A stretch of 18,273 nucleotides of DNA, taken from an uncultured Lachnospiraceae bacterium. Its GTDB lineage: Bacteria > Bacillota > Clostridia > Lachnospirales > Lachnospiraceae. The stretch covers positions 1 through 18,273 of the forward strand of contig CAMODS010000006.1 in NCBI GenBank assembly GCA_946611525.1, written 5' to 3'. The number at the start of each line of letters is the position of its first letter. The stretch's first letter is position 1. The notes under the pieces are model-generated. The model saw only the letters and a program-made list of their open reading frames with translations. It had not been told where the DNA came from and did not search any database. Positions 5,946 to 13,519 of the stretch are shown here, one piece after another. Position numbers and translations under genes: made by a program.

Positions 5946-7118
5946 TTATTTTATCCTGTGTGCTCCATCTCCTATATCTACTACGTAAAACTCCGGGTCT
6001 ATACCGGTCTTTTCCTTATAGATCTTGCCAAGCTTTTCCTTGAAGACATCCACAGCCTCATTTTTGACGATACTCACTGTACAGCCGCCAAAACCGCCAC
6101 CGGTGATGCGGGAACCGATAACTCCGTCTATCTTCCATGCCTCTTCCGCCAGGATATCACATTCAGTACATGAGGTCTCGTAGTCATCCCTCAGTGAGAT
6201 ATGTGACTCGTTCATCAGCTTACCAAAGGTCGCTATATCATTGGCCTTTAAAGCCTCGACAGCTCTAAGTGTGCGTTGGTTCTCATATACTGCATGCTTT
6301 GCACGGTTGCGGCACTTGTCATCAGTGATCGCGTCCTTGTGTGCCTCAAAGGTTTCCTCGTCCAGATCTCCCAGGGTCTGGATGTCGCATACCTTCTGGA
6401 GCTGCTCTAAAGCAGTTGAGCACTCCTGTCTTCGGGTATTGTACTCGGAATTGACCAGGGAATGCTTTACCTTGCTGTTTGTGATGACGATCTTGGCATC
6501 CGGCAGCTTGATGTTGGCATACTCAAAGGACAGATCGCTGGTATCCAAAAAGATGGCACAGTCCTTTTTACCCATTGCCACAGCAAACTGATCCATGATA
6601 CCGCAGTTCATGCCGTTGAAATTGTTCTCGGAATACTGGCCGATAAGCGCCAGATCCGTCATGGAAAGATCATCAAAGCCATAGAGGTCGCAAAGGATGG
6701 TTCCTGTTAAAACCTCAAGAGACGCTGATGATGAAAGTCCCGAGCCATTGGGGATATTGCCCCAGATAGCCATCTCGAAACCCGTATCAAAGCTCTTGCC
6801 ACGATCCTTGACAAAAGCCCACACTACTCCAAGGGGATAGTTTGCCCAGTTTAGGGCGTCATCATACTCCATGCTGTCCAAGTCAGCTTCCATAACCTTT
6901 CCGCCCTTGATATTTGCGGAATAAAAACGAAGCTTTTTGTCATCACGCTTCCTGGCCACACCATAGGTTCCTATAGTAAGTGCACAGGGAAAAACATGGC
7001 CTCCGTTGTAGTCTGTATGCTCGCCGATGAGATTCACACGGCCGGGAGAAAAGTACTCCCTGACGCCTTCTGTATCACCGTAAACCTTGCCAAATTCGGC
7101 CAAAAGATCAAATTCCAT
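5946..7118 (-). CDS. galK: Galactokinase
   Basis: Phosphorylates alpha-D-galactose to galactose 1-phosphate, the entry step of the Leloir pathway. The 390 residues are the normal length of this GHMP kinase. The galactokinase signature GRVNLIGEHTDYNGG lies at residues 26-40 (substrate-binding GEHTDY). The ATP-binding PNGSGLSSSASLEV block spans 123-136, GIMDQF with the catalytic aspartate is at 173-178, and the C-terminal GGGFGGCT is at 340-347. AGGAGG lies 7 nt before the ATG at 7118. A longer frame from 7142 would include that site and is rejected. It has its own promoter. galT and galE are not neighbours, so the rest of the pathway must be encoded elsewhere. Transcription runs into the terminator shared with the 65-residue gene. 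Confidence 0.96.
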   Translation of the reverse strand: MEFDLLAEFGKVYGDTEGVREYFSPGRVNLIGEHTDYNGGHVFPCALTIGTYGVARKRDDKKLRFYSANIKGGKVMEADLDSMEYDDALNWANYPLGVVWAFVKDRGKSFDTGFEMAIWGNIPNGSGLSSSASLEVLTGTILCDLYGFDDLSMTDLALIGQYSENNFNGMNCGIMDQFAVAMGKKDCAIFLDTSDLSFEYANIKLPDAKIVITNSKVKHSLVNSEYNTRRQECSTALEQLQKVCDIQTLGDLDEETFEAHKDAITDDKCRNRAKHAVYENQRTLRAVEALKANDIATFGKLMNESHISLRDDYETSCTECDILAEEAWKIDGVIGSRITGGGFGGCTVSIVKNEAVDVFKEKLGKIYKEKTGIDPEFYVVDIGDGAHRIK

Positions 7119-7153
7119 AAAAAACCCTCCTGATAATGTCATAATAGGTATTC

Positions 7154-7183
7154 ATTCTAACACAAGCACTGCCGCCATTTCAA
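7154..7183 (-). promoter_or_regulatory. Sigma-A promoter of galK
   Basis: On the minus strand TTGAAA (7178-7183), an 18-bp spacer and TAGAAT (7154-7159). The leader is about 30 nt, and no clear operator is seen. Confidence 0.7.
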
Positions 7184-7230
7184 TACTTCTTCGCGCAAAC
7201 CCCTTTCCTTATCATTTTGTACAGCATTCC

Positions 7231-7277
7231 TGTCATTCTGAGCATTTTCCCTGTCATTCAAAGCGAAGCGAAGAATC
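7231..7277. repeat. REP-like variant A (inverted), one full and one partial copy
   Basis: 7252-7277 is a full inverted variant A (TGTCATTC...AGCGAAGAATC). 7231-7243 repeats its first 13 bases. The full copy ends 1 nt before the cobB stop codon, on its downstream side. Confidence 0.8.
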
Positions 7278-7278
7278 T

Positions 7279-8052
7279 TTACACATGGATGGCGTCCAAA
7301 ACCTCTCCGATAGCGTCCGCTATCACCAGATCCGCCCTGCCATCCCTGGTGGTGGAGGACTTGTTGATGAGTACCAGATTCTCACCTCTGAAATAATCCA
7401 CCAGTCCTGCTGCCGGATAAACCACCAGAGATGTACCGCCGATGATGAGAAGGTCAGCCTTTGAGATATGCTCCACCGCACCGCTTATTACCATGTTGTC
7501 CAGTCCCTCTTCATAGAGCACCACATCCGGCTTGATCCGTCCGCCACACTTGGGGCAGATGGGAGTGGCTTCATCAAGCTTGCTGCCGTTTGCTTCCCAC
7601 TCAGCCTTTTTTTCCATGATGAAATCACCGTCATAAAACTCACCGCAACGCTCGCAGTAGTTCCTAAGTACGCTGCCATGCAGCTCATATACGTTTTTGC
7701 TGCCTGCCTTCTGGTGGAGTCCGTCGATATTCTGAGTCACCACTGCAGTAAGCTTGCCTGCTTCCTCCAGCTCGGCCAGCTTTTTATGAGCCTTGTTGGG
7801 CTCAGCGCCTTTTAGCATGATCTTGTCATAGTAAAACTTGTAGAATTCGTCGGTCTTGCTGACGAAAAAGCTGTGGGAAAGAATTGTCTCAGGCGGGTAA
7901 TCGTATTTCTGGTGATACAGCCCATCCACACTTCTGAAATCCGGGATCCCGCTTTCCGTGGATACACCGGCGCCACCAAAGAATACGATCCTGTTGGCCT
8001 TGTCTACCATTTCCTGAAGCTTTTCGATCTTTTCTTTTGTTCCTTCTAACAT
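7279..8052 (-). CDS. cobB: NAD-dependent protein deacylase, Sir2 family
   Basis: Removes acyl groups from lysines with NAD+, giving nicotinamide and O-acyl-ADP-ribose. The 257 residues hold the full sirtuin set. GAGVSTESGIPDFR (27-40) binds NAD, TQNIDGLHQKAG (106-117) follows, and catalytic H125 sits in ELHGS. A structural zinc site is formed by C133, C136, C166 and C169. GGTSLVVYPAAGL and NKSSTTRD lie near the C-terminus. No clear Tyr/Arg desuccinylase pair is evident, so deacetylation is the likelier activity. GGGGGGAAG precedes the ATG. The gap to rsmI upstream (96 nt) holds a REP-like pair and no promoter I can defend, so readthrough from rsmI is likely. The gene name follows general usage. 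Confidence 0.93.
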   Translation of the reverse strand: MLEGTKEKIEKLQEMVDKANRIVFFGGAGVSTESGIPDFRSVDGLYHQKYDYPPETILSHSFFVSKTDEFYKFYYDKIMLKGAEPNKAHKKLAELEEAGKLTAVVTQNIDGLHQKAGSKNVYELHGSVLRNYCERCGEFYDGDFIMEKKAEWEANGSKLDEATPICPKCGGRIKPDVVLYEEGLDNMVISGAVEHISKADLLIIGGTSLVVYPAAGLVDYFRGENLVLINKSSTTRDGRADLVIADAIGEVLDAIHV

Positions 8053-8073
8053 TTTAACTTCCCCCCTTTTTAG

Positions 8074-8137
8074 GATCCTTCACTGCGCTTTAGATGACAG
8101 GTAATTGTGTCATTCTGAGGGCGTAGCCCGAAGAATC
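8074..8137. repeat. REP-like pair (variant A, then inverted variant B)
   Basis: 8074-8099 is a diverged variant A (GATCCTTCA...TAGATGACA). 8108-8137 is a perfect inverted variant B, with GGGCGTAGCCC in its centre. The 8-nt spacer and the orientation match the pair at 10027-10089. It lies between the rsmI stop and the cobB start. Transcribed from the minus strand it can fold into a composite stem with variant B itself as a small hairpin. Confidence 0.8.
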
Positions 8138-8148
8138 TTTTATTTACA

Positions 8149-8988
8149 CTATTTTATCAATTGTTGGTATATATCCCGTTTTGAAACACCCCTGTCCTTT
8201 GCTACGGCCTTCATGGCCTCTTTTTTATCCATGCCTTGTGAGAGATATTTTTCCATATGCTCTTCTATGGAAAGATCCTCCCAAAGTGCCCTGGCTTCAG
8301 CCTCAAGCTCCTTTGAACTCTTGCCCTCTATCACAAGCACATACTCGCCTCTGGGATCGTTTTTTTCATAATAATCCAGCGCTTCTGACAGCTTCATCAA
8401 AAGATGCTCCTCGTGAACCTTGGTAAGCTCTCTGGCCAGTGATACCCTGCGATCTCCCAATGCCTCATGCAGCTCCTTTAGGGTATCCTTCAGATGATGT
8501 GGCGCTTCATATATAATGATGGTTCTGCTCTCAGCTTTAAGCTCCTCAAGGATCCGCCTGCGTTTCTTTTTATCCTTGGGCAAAAAAGCTTCAAAGGCAA
8601 AGCGTCTGCATGAAAGCCCGGAGCTTGTTACCGCAGCTATGGCGGCAGCTGCTCCCGGCACCGGAACCACATCGATCTCCGCCTCTGTGCACATGGCACA
8701 CAGCTCTTCTCCCGGATCAGAGATCCCGGGCGTGCCGGCATCAGTGATCACTGCTATGCTTGCGCCACCCATAAGCTTCTCCAGAAGCTCACCGGCTTTT
8801 TCTATCTTATTGAACTCATGGTAGCTGGTCACGGGAGTGTGTATCTCGAAGTGAGACAGAAGCGGTCGTGAGGTCCGTGTATCCTCACAGGCGATGAGAT
8901 CCACTTCCTTTAGGATACGAACGGCGCGAAACGTCATATCCTCCAGATTCCCTATGGGTGTGGCTACCAGATACAGTGTACCGCTCAT
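8149..8988 (-). CDS. rsmI: 16S rRNA (cytidine(1402)-2'-O)-methyltransferase
   Basis: Methylates the ribose of C1402 in the decoding centre of 16S rRNA, using S-adenosylmethionine. The 279 residues are the family length. The tetrapyrrole-methylase fold shows ATPIGNLEDMT (9-19), CEDTRTSRPLL (34-44), ITDAGTPGISDPG (81-93) and PVPGAAA. The C-terminal part ends in the helical domain typical of RsmI, with GVSKRDIYQQL close to the end. The ATG lies 1 nt after the stop of the 78-residue gene, with only a weak purine run ahead of it, so translation is probably coupled. In B. subtilis rsmI (yabC) is close to trmN6 and metS; here 6 kb of other genes separate it from trmN6. Confidence 0.96.
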   Translation of the reverse strand: MSGTLYLVATPIGNLEDMTFRAVRILKEVDLIACEDTRTSRPLLSHFEIHTPVTSYHEFNKIEKAGELLEKLMGGASIAVITDAGTPGISDPGEELCAMCTEAEIDVVPVPGAAAAIAAVTSSGLSCRRFAFEAFLPKDKKKRRRILEELKAESRTIIIYEAPHHLKDTLKELHEALGDRRVSLARELTKVHEEHLLMKLSEALDYYEKNDPRGEYVLVIEGKSSKELEAEARALWEDLSIEEHMEKYLSQGMDKKEAMKAVAKDRGVSKRDIYQQLIK

Positions 8989-8989
8989 C

Positions 8990-9226
8990 TTATTTACCCA
9001 TCATGGCCACGGAAAGAATGGCATTTATGGCATCAATATCATTTTCATTAAGCCTGATATTGGATACATACTCCTTACCGTTTGGATCCGTCACCTTAAT
9101 CTCAAAAACAGATCCGGGCACCATGGCCCTTTCACCTATAACCTTGAAAAAAGGAACCACCTTGGGATGGTCCTCGTTAAATCGTTTAAATTTGTCCTTT
9201 AATTTAAGTAAATCCATAGGATTCAT
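8990..9226 (-). CDS. Conserved small protein of unknown function, coupled to rsmI
   Basis: A 78-residue soluble protein opening MNPMDLLKLKDKFKRFNEDH: an amphipathic helix, then a strand-rich middle (GSVFEIKVTDPNGKEYVSNIRL) and a C-terminal helix (ENDIDAINAILSVAM). No cysteine pair, signal peptide or catalytic motif is visible, and I do not recognise the family by name. GGAGGG lies 7 nt before the ATG at 9226. A frame from 9247 would start upstream of that site, so the shorter start is preferred. Its stop is 1 nt from the rsmI start, so the two are cotranscribed and probably coupled. A possible -10 TATAAT lies 24 nt upstream, just past the terminator of the preceding gene. Confidence 0.8.
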   Translation of the reverse strand: MNPMDLLKLKDKFKRFNEDHPKVVPFFKVIGERAMVPGSVFEIKVTDPNGKEYVSNIRLNENDIDAINAILSVAMMGK

Positions 9227-9249
9227 TGCATGTCCCTCCGTTCCCATCT

Positions 9250-9278
9250 ATTATACAAAAAAGGGTGGCATGCTGCCA
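9250..9278 (-). promoter_or_regulatory. Possible promoter of the 78-residue gene and rsmI
   Basis: On the minus strand a perfect TATAAT (9250-9255) has only a poor -35 (TGGCAG, 9273-9278) at 17 bp, inside the terminator stem. A restart is needed after that terminator, which is the main reason to propose it. Confidence 0.35.
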
Positions 9279-9281
9279 CCC
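9257..9281 (-). terminator. Intrinsic terminator after the cytidylate-kinase-like gene
   Basis: On the minus strand GGGTGGCA-GCA-TGCCACCC (8 perfect pairs) is followed directly by six T residues, 45 nt after the stop codon at 9326. Confidence 0.9.
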
Positions 9282-9289
9282 TAAAATAG

Positions 9290-9315
9290 GATTCTTCGCT
9301 TCGCTCAGAATGACA
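9290..9315. repeat. REP-like variant A
   Basis: A complete 26-nt copy (GATTCTTCG...CTCAGAATGACA), 10 nt beyond the stop of the cytidylate-kinase-like gene and ahead of its terminator. Confidence 0.85.
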
Positions 9316-9325
9316 CTTGAATCCT

Positions 9326-9946
9326 CTATACGTTTTTTACGTCGATGTATCCCGTCACGATCTCGATGAGTTTGTCGTAGCTCATGGATCCCGTGTTTAG
9401 GCAGAAATCATAGTTTCTTGCATCATTCCAGTCACGGTCCGTATAGTACTTGTAATATTTTGCCCTGAAGCTGTCGATCTGCTTGATCTTCTTTTTTGCA
9501 TCCTCTTTAGATCCGCCGTAGGTTTCAATGACACGATCTATGCAGTTATCAAACGGAGCGCAGAAGTAAAGTTTTATCACATTATCATAGTCACGCAATA
9601 TATAGTCCGCTGCCCTGCCTATGATGATGCAGCTTTCCTTTTCAGCCAGATCCCTGATGATCTTGGCCTGGATCTCAAAGATATTGTCAGGCGAGGTAAA
9701 ATCGGGATCCCCGGGAGAGGCAAGATGACCTTTGTTGTGCTTTTTTAACATCCCAAACAGTGGCATCTTGTTGATCTTCTCATCGTTTTCACCGAAAATG
9801 GCCTCACTGATGCCACTTTCCTCCGATGCCTTTTTAATAAGGTCTTTGTCATAATAAGGGATGCCCAGCTTGTCCGAAAGCTTTATCCCCAACTGCCTGC
9901 CGCCGCTGCCGTAGCTGCGTGCGATTGTGATCACTGTATTTTTCAT
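9326..9946 (-). CDS. Cytidylate kinase-like family protein
   Basis: A 206-residue cytoplasmic P-loop-type protein of the cytidylate-kinase-like family common in Clostridia. The N-terminal MKNTVITIARSYGSGGRQLG (GSGGRxLG at 13-20) replaces the usual GxxGxGKS Walker A and is typical of this family. Further marks are YYDKDLI (31-37), IIIGRAADYIL (107-117), RAKYYKYYTDRDW (161-173) and FCLNTG (181-186), the last two matching the lid and C-terminal patterns of nucleoside-monophosphate kinases. The true substrate is not known to me, and this is probably not the essential Cmk. AAGGAG precedes the ATG. The 143-nt gap upstream holds REP-like copies and a perfect palindrome but no promoter I can defend. 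A strong terminator follows. Confidence 0.88.
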   Translation of the reverse strand: MKNTVITIARSYGSGGRQLGIKLSDKLGIPYYDKDLIKKASEESGISEAIFGENDEKINKMPLFGMLKKHNKGHLASPGDPDFTSPDNIFEIQAKIIRDLAEKESCIIIGRAADYILRDYDNVIKLYFCAPFDNCIDRVIETYGGSKEDAKKKIKQIDSFRAKYYKYYTDRDWNDARNYDFCLNTGSMSYDKLIEIVTGYIDVKNV

Positions 9947-9963
9947 AAGCTTTACTCCTTAAA

Positions 9964-10089
9964 GATTCTTCGCTTCGCTCAGAATGATACGGGAATCTAA
10001 TTGAATTATCCTAATTCAATTAGCGGGATTCTTCGCTTCGCTCAGCATGACATAACCCATGTCATTCTGAGGGCGTAGCCCGAAGAATC
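9964..10089. repeat. Cluster of three REP-like copies
   Basis: 9964-9989 is variant A (end GATA). 10027-10052 is variant A (one change, CAGCATGACA). 10060-10089 is a perfect inverted variant B. The last two, 7 nt apart, form a composite hairpin of about 63 nt whose outer and inner segments pair (GATTCTTCG with CGAAGAATC; CTCAG-ATGACAT with its complement). Variant B ends on the base next to the livF stop codon, so it would be the 3' end structure of the liv transcript. A separate AT-rich palindrome (9997-10023) lies between the copies. Confidence 0.85.
9997..10023. repeat. Perfect AT-rich palindrome, 12-bp arms
   Basis: CTAATTGAATTA and TAATTCAATTAG are exact complements separated by TCC. 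No T tract follows on either strand. It lies 51 nt upstream of the cytidylate-kinase-like gene, a position suited to a regulator site, and is sandwiched between two REP-like copies. Confidence 0.7.
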
Positions 10090-10800
10090 TTATTCTCCAA
10101 GATATGCCTTCTTTATGTCTTCGTTGTTCAAAAGCTCAGAGGCCTTGCCCTCCAAAACTATGTTACCTGTCTCAAGCACATAAGCTCGGTCCGCAATGGA
10201 AAGAGCCTTTTTTGCGTTCTGTTCCACCAAAAGCACCGTGGTACCGGTGGAAGATATATTGGTAATGATCTTAAAGATCTCGTCAACCAAAATGGGGGAC
10301 AGTCCCATGGAGGGCTCGTCCATGCATATGAGTCTGGGCTGCGACATCAGCGCCCGTCCCATAGCAAGCATCTGCTGCTCACCACCTGAGAGGGTTCCTG
10401 CCATCTGATTTTTCCTCTCAGCCAACCGGGGAAAGCTTGTATATACCCGCTCAAGTGACTTCTCTACCTGGGTGGGTTCCTTTACGGTGTAAGCTCCCAG
10501 CCTCAGATTTTCTAAAACAGAAAGCTGGGCGAAAACCCTGCGGCCCTCAGGCACATGAGCCATGCCCATGCCTACGATCTTGTGTCCGGGTATCTTTGTG
10601 ATATCCACGCCTTCAAACAATACCTCACCGCTTTTTGGTGATAACATCCCGGTGATGGTCTGGAGGGTGGTGGTCTTGCCGGCACCGTTTGCTCCTATGA
10701 GGGCTATTACCTCTCCCTGGTTTACCTCAAAGGATATGCCCTTTATTGCCCGGATGACACCGTAGTAAACTTCTATGTTTTTAACCTCTAACATTGCCAT
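10090..10800 (-). CDS. livF: Branched-chain amino-acid ABC transporter, ATP-binding protein LivF
   Basis: One of the two ATPases driving Leu/Ile/Val import. The 236 residues show Walker A GANGAGKTT (36-44), the ABC signature LSGGEQQM (137-144), Walker B LICMDEP (157-163) followed by SMGLSP, and the switch region LLVEQNAKKAL. The size and the AHVPEGRRVF stretch near 81-90 are typical of LivF. AGGTGA lies 6 nt before the ATG, and the livG stop is 2 nt upstream. It is the last gene of the operon. Its stop codon directly adjoins a REP-like composite hairpin, and no classical terminator follows. Confidence 0.96.
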   Translation of the reverse strand: MAMLEVKNIEVYYGVIRAIKGISFEVNQGEVIALIGANGAGKTTTLQTITGMLSPKSGEVLFEGVDITKIPGHKIVGMGMAHVPEGRRVFAQLSVLENLRLGAYTVKEPTQVEKSLERVYTSFPRLAERKNQMAGTLSGGEQQMLAMGRALMSQPRLICMDEPSMGLSPILVDEIFKIITNISSTGTTVLLVEQNAKKALSIADRAYVLETGNIVLEGKASELLNNEDIKKAYLGE

Positions 10801-10802
10801 AA

Positions 10803-11561
10803 TTATTCACCTATGTATGCCTTGATGACCTCGGGATTATTAAGTACCTCGGAGGTCTCACCTGCTGCCAAAACCTCGCCGAAATTAAGAACCGTAAGTC
10901 TCTCACAGATGCCTCCCACCAGCTTCATATCATGCTCGATAAGGAGGATGGTCATGTCAAACTCGTCCCTTAAGAACCTGATGGTCTCCATGAGCTCACC
11001 TGTCTCCTTGGGGTTCATACCCGCTGCCGGCTCATCCAAAAGTAAAAGCTTGGGCTCCGTGGCCAGAGCTCTGGCGATCTCAAGCTTTCTCTGCTTTCCG
11101 TAGGGCAGGTTGGCAGAAAGCACCTCTGCCTCCCCATCAAGGTCAAAGACCTTTAACAGCTCCATGGCTCTTTCGTCCATCTCGCGCTCTACTCTTTTGT
11201 ATCTGGGAGTCCTGAATACTCCGTCTATGGTAGAGTATTTATAGTGATTGTGCAGGCCGATCTTTACGTTGTCAAGTACAGTCTGCTCTTTAAAAAGCCT
11301 GATATTCTGGAAAGTACGGGCTATACCGGTCTGGTTGACCTCGATATTGCTCTTACCTGTGATGTCCACCCCATCTATCACTATGGATCCGTCGGAGGGC
11401 TTGTACACTCCGGTAAGCATATTAAAAACCGTAGTCTTGCCGGCACCGTTGGGCCCGATAAGTCCGTAAAGCTCGTTTTTTTCTATCTCAACGGAAAACT
11501 TATCCACCGCACGAAGTCCGCCAAAGGATATGCCGATGTTTTTAACACTAAGTAATGCCAT
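10803..11561 (-). CDS. livG: Branched-chain amino-acid ABC transporter, ATP-binding protein LivG
   Basis: Second ATPase of the transporter. The 252 residues show Walker A GPNGAGKTT (36-44), the Q-loop region ARTFQNIRLF (81-90), a signature in the LivG form LPYGKQRKLEIARAL (152-166), Walker B LLLLDEPAAGMNP (172-184) and the switch histidine H210 in LLIEHDM. The insertion between Q-loop and signature that makes LivG longer than LivF is present. GGGAGG precedes the ATG, and the gaps to livM and livF are 2 nt each. Confidence 0.96.
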   Translation of the reverse strand: MALLSVKNIGISFGGLRAVDKFSVEIEKNELYGLIGPNGAGKTTVFNMLTGVYKPSDGSIVIDGVDITGKSNIEVNQTGIARTFQNIRLFKEQTVLDNVKIGLHNHYKYSTIDGVFRTPRYKRVEREMDERAMELLKVFDLDGEAEVLSANLPYGKQRKLEIARALATEPKLLLLDEPAAGMNPKETGELMETIRFLRDEFDMTILLIEHDMKLVGGICERLTVLNFGEVLAAGETSEVLNNPEVIKAYIGE

Positions 11562-11563
11562 GG

Positions 11564-12613
11564 CTATACCTCCCTCTTCGGTTTCTTTATCCTGGCCATG
11601 ATCTGTTCCCTGAAGAAGATGGCGTCAGGTGCCCAGTTAAACAGCATCATTGCAATAAGCACGATGGCATAAATGAGCATACGGTAATCTGAAAGTCCGC
11701 GTAAAAGCTCGGGCAAAAGCGTCAGTATGCAGGCTGCCACCACAGAACCCCTGAAGCTTCCGATACCGCCTAATACTACAAATACCAGGATCATGATTGA
11801 CATGTTGTAACCAAAGTTTTTGGGAAGAGCCGTAAGGGTGGACAGATTATGTGCATAAAGCACTCCCGCCGCTCCCGCAATGGCTGTGGAAACAGTAAAG
11901 CCCAAAAGCTTGTATTTTTTGACATTGATACCAACGGACTCCGCTGCTATCTGGTTGTCCCTTATGGACATGATGGCACGGCCCGTGCGGGAGTCTGTAA
12001 GGTTGTACACCACAAAAAGCGCCACAAGCACCAGTATGACTCCGATGGTAAAATTACTGCTGTGGGGTGTCCCTGTAATACCCTGGGCACCGTTTATATA
12101 GGTAACTCCACCCGGTTCAAGTCCCAGCTCAGCCTGGCTGTTTATGGAAACATGCCAGCCGTTGGAATCCTTTCCCACATAGAGTACATTTATCACATTT
12201 TTTATGATCTCACCGAAGGCGAGAGTAACTATGGCAAGATAGTCGCCGTTTAGTCTCAGTACCGGAATGGCGATCAGAAAACCGAAAAGCGCCGCACAGC
12301 CCGTACCGATAATTAAGGCCAAAAGGAATCTTACCCCATCATTTTGTATGATGTCTGCCGTAGTAACGGAGAAAAATGCACCGGTAAATGCTCCTATGCA
12401 CATGAAGCCCGCATGTCCAAGAGACAGCTCGCCTAAATATCCGACGCACAGATTAAGGCCTACAGCACAAAGGGAATAGGTGCAAAGAGGAACTAAAAGT
12501 CCCTGCAAAAGAGAGGACACATTGCCTGTCAAAAGGAATATCTCCACAATGACATATGCCGCTATAACAATTAAAAATGTTGTAATCTTGTTTTTAAGCT
12601 TTTTACTCTTCAT
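11564..12613 (-). CDS. livM: Branched-chain amino-acid ABC transporter permease LivM
   Basis: A 349-residue membrane permease, partner of LivH. After a short basic start it has about nine hydrophobic segments. Near residues 52-75 lies GLNLCVGYLGELSLGHAGFM, the conserved LivM start region. A cytoplasmic loop around 214-235 (SIRDNQIAAESVGINVKKYK) is the EAA-like site that contacts the ATPases. It ends in a basic tail. Two starts are possible: ATG at 12613 with AGGTGG about 5 nt ahead, or GTG at 12622 directly after the livH stop. I chose the ATG because its ribosome site is better placed. Confidence 0.94.
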   Translation of the reverse strand: MKSKKLKNKITTFLIVIAAYVIVEIFLLTGNVSSLLQGLLVPLCTYSLCAVGLNLCVGYLGELSLGHAGFMCIGAFTGAFFSVTTADIIQNDGVRFLLALIIGTGCAALFGFLIAIPVLRLNGDYLAIVTLAFGEIIKNVINVLYVGKDSNGWHVSINSQAELGLEPGGVTYINGAQGITGTPHSSNFTIGVILVLVALFVVYNLTDSRTGRAIMSIRDNQIAAESVGINVKKYKLLGFTVSTAIAGAAGVLYAHNLSTLTALPKNFGYNMSIMILVFVVLGGIGSFRGSVVAACILTLLPELLRGLSDYRMLIYAIVLIAMMLFNWAPDAIFFREQIMARIKKPKREV

Positions 12614-12622
12614 GGCCGCCAC

Positions 12623-13507
12623 CTACACTTTCTCAAAGATAGGCTTGCCCAGAATACCCGTGGGCTTGACCAGAAGTACGATGATAAGCACTGCAAAAAC
12701 TATGGCATCGGAAAGCTGTGAAGAGATATAGGCACGACCTAAAATCTCGATAACTCCCAAAAGGATGCCTCCCACCAGTGCTCCGGGTATGGATCCGATA
12801 CCGCCGAATACCGCAGCTGTAAAGGCCTTGATACCGGGCATGGCTCCCGTATATGGTGTCAGCGTGGGATACGCCGAACATAGCAGGATACCGGCTATTG
12901 CCGCAAGTCCCGAACCTATGGCAAAGGTAAGGGCTATGGTACCGTTGACATTGACACCCATAAGCTGTGCTGCGTCCTTGTCCTCGGAAACCGCAAGCAT
13001 GGCCTGACCTGCCTTTGTCTTTTTTATAAAGACCATAAGCACACCCATGATCACCAGACACAAAACTATGGTGATGACGGTGATGCCGGTAATAGTAAGC
13101 TCTCCCCCCGCAAGCTTAAGCGGAGGGACAGCTATCATTGAAACATAAGAAACGGGGTTGGCCCCAAATACCAGAAGAGCTACATTCTGCAAGAGATAAC
13201 TGACGCCGATGGCGGTAATGAGCACTGCAAGAGGTGAAACCGCTTTTCTGAGAGGCTTGTATGCCACCCTTTCTATGATCATTCCCAGAGCAGTACACAC
13301 TACAATGGATATCACCACAGCAGGCACCGGACCGAGGCCCATCTGTGAAAAAGTCACAAATGAAATATAGCTGCCGATCATGATAACGTCACCATGCGCA
13401 AAATTCAGCATTTTAGCTATGCCGTATACCATGGTATAACCAAGGGCTATGATGGCATAGACGCTGCCGAGACTTATCCCGTTTATCAGATACATTATAA
13501 AACTCAT
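12623..13507 (-). CDS. livH: Branched-chain amino-acid ABC transporter permease LivH
   Basis: A 294-residue membrane permease. It starts with a membrane segment and the family block GYTMVYGIAKMLNFAHGDVIM (23-43), has about eight hydrophobic segments, and carries the ATPase-contacting loop at 165-187 with SEDKDAAQLMGVN. The C-terminus is a hydrophobic segment ending in the short tail GKPIFEKV. AAGGAG lies 6 nt before the ATG, with the livJ stop 12 nt upstream. Stop is TAG, immediately before livM. Confidence 0.95.
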   Translation of the reverse strand: MSFIMYLINGISLGSVYAIIALGYTMVYGIAKMLNFAHGDVIMIGSYISFVTFSQMGLGPVPAVVISIVVCTALGMIIERVAYKPLRKAVSPLAVLITAIGVSYLLQNVALLVFGANPVSYVSMIAVPPLKLAGGELTITGITVITIVLCLVIMGVLMVFIKKTKAGQAMLAVSEDKDAAQLMGVNVNGTIALTFAIGSGLAAIAGILLCSAYPTLTPYTGAMPGIKAFTAAVFGGIGSIPGALVGGILLGVIEILGRAYISSQLSDAIVFAVLIIVLLVKPTGILGKPIFEKV

Positions 13508-13519
13508 CTGGTCTCCTTT

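Noticed and set aside
9997..10023. Reading the palindrome as an intrinsic terminator
   Set aside because: The stem is AT rich and no T tract follows on either strand.
12633..13061. Minus-strand frame of 142 codons inside livH
   Set aside because: Out-of-frame shadow of livH with odd His/Gly/Tyr composition.
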